64,000 nt of DNA from Erythroxylum novogranatense (lineage: Eukaryota; Streptophyta; Magnoliopsida; Malpighiales; Erythroxylaceae): the NCBI GenBank assembly GCA_029891385.1, contig CM057232.1, forward strand, positions 70,023,824 through 70,087,823. The letters run 5' to 3'. The position numbers were made by a program, and so were the translations under genes. This document shows positions 57,750 to 64,000 of this stretch, one piece after another (position 1 is the stretch's first letter; each line of letters begins with the position of its first letter). The notes under the pieces are model-generated. The model made no database searches. It saw only the letters and a program-made list of their open reading frames with translations, and was not told the origin of the DNA.

Positions 57750-58620
57750 TATCTAAAATTAATTATAGAAAATATGATTTAATTCTTAGCTAAACATATA
57801 TTGCATCAAATATTTGATAACAAAAATATCATCATTGATAATAATTATTATGAATAGTCACGATACATATCCATTTCTCTTCGTGTTATTATGTCCTTAA
57901 TATAGTTACTTAATACCTATGTGTTTCATTTGATATTGATGTTTGAACTCAAGTATTGTATTTCAATATAATTGTTCTTACATAATATGGTGAGCATAAG
58001 ACTACTGATTGTTTCAAAATAAGAAACCATCTTTATCATTGATTTTTTTAAATGGAAAATGTGGATTCTACATATTTCTTAGGTGCTCACCTTTAACAAT
58101 TGGAATCATAAAAGGGTTTACTATCTTACATGCAAAATTGTTCAAGTATTTCATTGATATATGTAATTTATAACATTAAGAAAGCTCTAATTGAATGATA
58201 CTTAGTGATTTTAACCATAAAGTTATATGCATCCTTAGCGATATTCTTCATTTTGATCATGTTTGATAGCCAATTTGTTTACTCTTACAACAAACTACAT
58301 ATTATCACTAGCTACCAAAACATATAATCCATATAAAACAATCAAATTACACATTTATCTTTCATTCTTTTAAGATATCTAAGTGGTCCTTTCTAATCAT
58401 ATTGAAATCATACTATATAATTATAATATTAATTTACTACACTGCCTACTTTGAGATTATGTTAAACCATATATTGACTTGAACAATTTGAGCATGTAAG
58501 GCTCTTGACCTTTTTGATTGAAACCTGGTGGTTATACCATATAAATTCCTTCATCTAGTTCTTCATTTAAGAACATAGTCTCTACTTCTATTTTTCAAGA
58601 TCCATTCCTACTATTAAGGG
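57750..58620 (-). pseudogene. copia reverse transcriptase remnant
   Basis: The minus strand from about 58620 reads EVETMFLNEELDEGIYM, then PPGFNQKGQEPYMLKLFKSI and YGLT. This is the start of a copia RT (D-V-K-T-A-F-L-N-G-x-L-x-E-x-I-Y-M, then P-x-G-F and S-L-Y-G-L). Further down, fragments such as ITKYHSI and DSKP-like blocks suggest the later RT, but stops are frequent and the lower border is uncertain. No LTRs could be paired with it. Confidence 0.65.
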
Positions 58621-59230
58621 TAGAATCAATTAGCTTTTAGATAAATAAGGAGAGTCATAAGGAGCTAAAAATCATCCTTCTAGCTTAAAGGGGATATCGA
58701 GGACAATGAACATGCTTGGGAATTTTCTAATCTAGTATTATTGTTCTTAATCTCTTTTGAAATTGATCATATTAATTTTTGGTTAATTTTTTTATTTATA
58801 CATGAATAATTTAGATATCTCAAATAAATTATTTATGCATAAACCCATTTCCAGAATATAGATTGCAATATGTAATCGTTGTAACTTTGATCCACTTATG
58901 GTAAACTAATGGTTGTGCATCATTCAACATTAGGTATAGCATAACATAATTTCAATGACCCAAGCTTATGCGGTTGTTACCTTGATAATATACAAAACCA
59001 AAAGATAGTTCTTTATTTATCAAACAAAATTAATTAGATCTTGAAAATAACACTCCCATTTAATTGAAACAGTAGACAAAACCTAGAATTGAAAAGTTAA
59101 TAAAAAAACAAACAAAATCCTAAGATAAATCGCTAGCCTAAGCATAAAGTACTAATCAACTTGTAATACATTGGTGACATCAATTTCTTTGGTAATGATA
59201 GATGTGAATTACATTATATTTTAAGGTTAA
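58621..59230. other. AT-rich spacer, no recognised gene
   Basis: No coding signal recognised. Lies between the copia RT relic and the Athila-type LTR. Confidence 0.4.
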
Positions 59231-60700
59231 ATTTGATATGTAATTAATTGTTAATTCAATCGTTTAGTATATGTTTAGGTTAGAAATGTATTTATTTGTT
59301 AATTATTTGTGTTTAAGTGTTTCTATGGGTTAGTTTAAGTCTTTGAGCTTAATTATTATGTTTTTGAAGTACCTTGATGTATTTGTTAGTGTTTCAGGGT
59401 CAACATTGAAGAACAAAAAAGTTTCAGAGATACTTGAGTCAAAACAATAGCCCACGGTCATGGCACAAACATGCCACAATCGTGATAGAAGCACTGGAGT
59501 TAGCTCACGATTGCCATGATCGTGACAGAAGTATAGGATAAGGCCCACGATTATGGCCTGCTTGCCACAATTGTGATAGAAGGCTCAGATGTGGCCCATG
59601 ATCGTGGCTTGTGTCAGGCAGACATATAGATACTAAAACACGTCAAGTTTTGAAGGAGTTTTTGAACCTTTTGGACCCTAAAAAACCTAGGGTTGCTCAA
59701 AACAAAAAAGGTATATAAAGAATAAGAAAAAGAAGATGGGGAGCTTCTTGCATCAACCACTCTTGAGAGAAATCCTAGAGAGGATTGTTGAGAGATTGAG
59801 AAAGAGAAGAAGGAAGAGAGAAGTGGAGAAGAAGTCGACATCGACTTACTTCCCGGATTAGGAGTTTCCTGACATCACTGCCTCCCGTCTCCATTCAATA
59901 TCGTATTTCCTGTTATTTTTCCATTTTTATTATTATATAGAATTGGGAATAGTAGTTTGATGATAGGATTTGTGAATGTTGAGATGTTCTAAATGCACCT
60001 TCAGGTTTTTATCTTTGATTTAATGAAATTTGATCGTTTTTAAGCTTATTAGATATTGTGATTGATTTCTGTGATTGCATAATTCGGTACTAAACTGAGA
60101 GGGTGAATCGAATGAAAAATTATTAAATTAGGTTAACAAGAGTTAGGTAATTTAATAAAAACGAGAAATTAATCAAATTGGTAATTGTGTAAATAGAGAT
60201 ATCACATAGGTTCTCGATAGTTATTGGACAACTTCATATCTAATTAGGGTTTTGAATAGGTTGTTAATTTAGAAATTGCAATTTTCCATAATCTGATTAG
60301 GTTTTATAATTTAAGGTTAATGGTTTTAACTCGAGAGAGAGTAATCAACCCTAGGATCGTTTAGAACTAATAATTCAGTAAATCATAATTGAATAGGTTA
60401 GCATTAAAGATAGGTAAATTTCCCTTTCTCAATTGATAGTTCCTTTAGGTTAATTCTTGAGTGTGTTGCAATAGTTAAATTGTTAATATTTTCGTAATTG
60501 ATTCTTGGATTGAATTGAATTCTTGTTTTAATTTTGCTATTTTTTGAATTTTTACGAATTGTATTGGCCTTAGATTTAGGACTAGTTTATCCCTCCTCGT
60601 GGGATCGATACTTTAGGTACTACGCGAATGACCCATGCGCTTGCGGATTATCTAGGTTAATCATTATAACTTTCTTTCCATTTTTAAAATCGTGCTCTCG
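59231..60700 (+). repeat. Athila-type LTR and leader
   Basis: A stretch with repeated CACGAT.GTGGC-type motifs (59451-59610) precedes a TATA box TATATAAAG (59712-59720) and a GA-rich transcribed leader. The 3' end carries CCTCGTGGGATCGATACTTT and CCATGCGCTTGCGG (about 60592-60648), a signature near the LTR end of Athila-type elements, just ahead of gag at 60702. The left border is a guess, and the usual tRNA-Asp primer site is not visible. Confidence 0.55.
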
Positions 60701-60701
60701 C

Positions 60702-61625
60702 ATGAACACAAGAATCACGAGAAGTTTGAGTCGTGCAACTGAAACCGTAAATTTAGACATCATTTGACTAGAACGATCCATTAAGAAAGCTCAGCATGAA
60801 GAAAAATAAGAAATTGCGAAACCAATAATGGCTAAGGAATTTCATCAATATTTGGTTATGGAGCAAACCATGGATGTCAACAACGGACTCTTATAGACTT
60901 CCTGAGACGAAGGCTCAATGTGGCTAACCAAGGAGTAGCTAGGCCACCCATTTAAGCAGCATCATTTGAAATCAAACTAGCCCTCCTAAATATGCTTCAA
61001 CAGAACATGTAGTTTTATGGACTAACGAACGAGGATCCTAACACACATATAGTTAACTTCCTTGAAATCTGTGATACCTTTCGGTACCATCAGATGTCGA
61101 AAGATGCAGTCAGAATTAGGTTTTTCCCTTTTACCCTTAGAGATAGAGCAAAGGTTTGGTATCATTCCCTTAACCCAACCAATGTCACAACGTGGGATCA
61201 GTTAGTTTGTGCCTTTCTAGATAAGTATTTGTCTTGATTAAGGCCACTAAGATCATTAAGGAAATTACCAACTTCTGACAAAGTAACGGGGAATGGATCT
61301 ATGAAGTTTTAGAATGATACAAGGATTTGCAATGGAAATGCCCACACCATAACTTACCCAAGGAATTCTTGTTGCAAACATTATATAATGAAGTAACCCC
61401 ACATATGAGAGGTATGATCGATGCAGCTTTAGGAGGATCATTAATGGAGGACAGTTCAGACCTTAAGGACAATTAGGCTTTTAATAAGATAAACCAAGCT
61501 TAATGGAATCCAAGTTGAATAAGATTTTAAATAAAATTGGAAGCATGGAGGATGCATACAGGAGGCTTGAAAGCAAATTTGAGCAAGTCAATAAGAACAA
61601 TGCCGCTTTAATACACAATTTGGAC
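60702..61625 (+). pseudogene. Athila-type Ty3/gypsy gag remnant
   Basis: The gag start MNTRITRSLSRATETVNLDI (60702-60761) is followed by a stop at 60765. Across frameshifts it reads NLLNMLQQNM, FYGLTNEDPNTHIVNFLEIC, DTFRYHQMSKDAVRIRFFPF, LRDRAKVWYHSLNPTNVTTW and DQLVCAFLDKYL (about 60980-61230). Then CPHHNLPKEFLLQTLYNEVT and RGMIDAALGGSLMED (about 61340-61455) follow. These blocks are the core of Athila gag. The element stops in an AAT tract at 61639, which is the left border of the second 2.3 kb block. Confidence 0.85.
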
Positions 61626-61635
61626 TAGTATTATT

Positions 61636-63876
<2,241 letters not shown>

Positions 63877-64000
63877 ATTATGACAGTACTAGAGTTAACA
63901 TCAAAAACCAGGCCCAACCATACATGACCGCCAATCAGGCATTGCACACACACTAAAACATAAATAAAAGCACACAATATTTAATGATAACTACCATTCT
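63877..64000. other. window end, no recognised gene
   Basis: Unique sequence after the duplication ends; too short to assign. Confidence 0.4.

Overview
This window reads as intergenic, transposon-packed nuclear DNA from a flowering plant, probably a eudicot. The evidence is the repeat families: Ty1/copia and Ty3/gypsy elements (one Athila-type gag, one probable Tat-type gag), L1-type and RTE-type LINEs, two CACTA (En/Spm) elements with TNP2 and Transposase_24 genes, hAT and PIF/Harbinger-like MITEs, AT-rich spacers and long AAT tracts. I found no intact host gene, tRNA, rRNA or CRISPR array. Nearly every coding stretch is a broken transposon gene.

Layout: 1-3116 is the 3' part of a copia element (pol plus a 2 kb LTR), which cuts a minus-strand LINE at 3117-4290. 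5640 to about 7620 is a small, internally deleted copia relic. 10044-27247 is a minus-strand copia element whose 3' LTR was split by a 15.1 kb CACTA element (CACTA-1, 10281-25360, TSD TTA). CACTA-1 itself holds a 4.67 kb solo LTR (14002-18669, TSD TCTCT) and an AT-rich insert in its leader intron. 27770-31400 is a decayed Athila-like minus-strand relic with a hAT MITE (30563-30964, perfect 8-bp TSD). 31480-44621 holds two LINE relics in the same orientation. The second was split by an 8.76 kb CACTA element (CACTA-2, 34449-43210, TSD TAT), and removing it restores the LINE reading frame exactly.

45831-47830 is a Ty3/gypsy LTR end, primer-binding region and gag. About 49020-53510 is a minus-strand copia relic with a gag-to-RT deletion fusion, split by a Harbinger-like MITE (51091-52375). 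55145-56110 is an RTE-type LINE 3' end. 57750-58620 is a minus-strand copia RT relic. 59231-61625 is an Athila-type LTR and gag. A 2.3 kb block at 51430-53716 recurs in direct orientation at 61640-63876.

The two CACTA elements are diverged relatives, in opposite orientations, with the same gene order: non-coding leader exon and intron, TNP2 transposase, a conserved middle ORF that I cannot assign to a family, and a five-exon Transposase_24 gene. All splice sites I checked are GT-AG. Both copies are dead. Almost all of their nonsense changes are C-to-T or G-to-A, the mark of methylated-cytosine decay. I see no new gene system. The most informative signals are the insertion order, the unassigned middle ORF, a cluster of six palindromes in the solo LTR, and GC-rich hairpins inside AAT islands.
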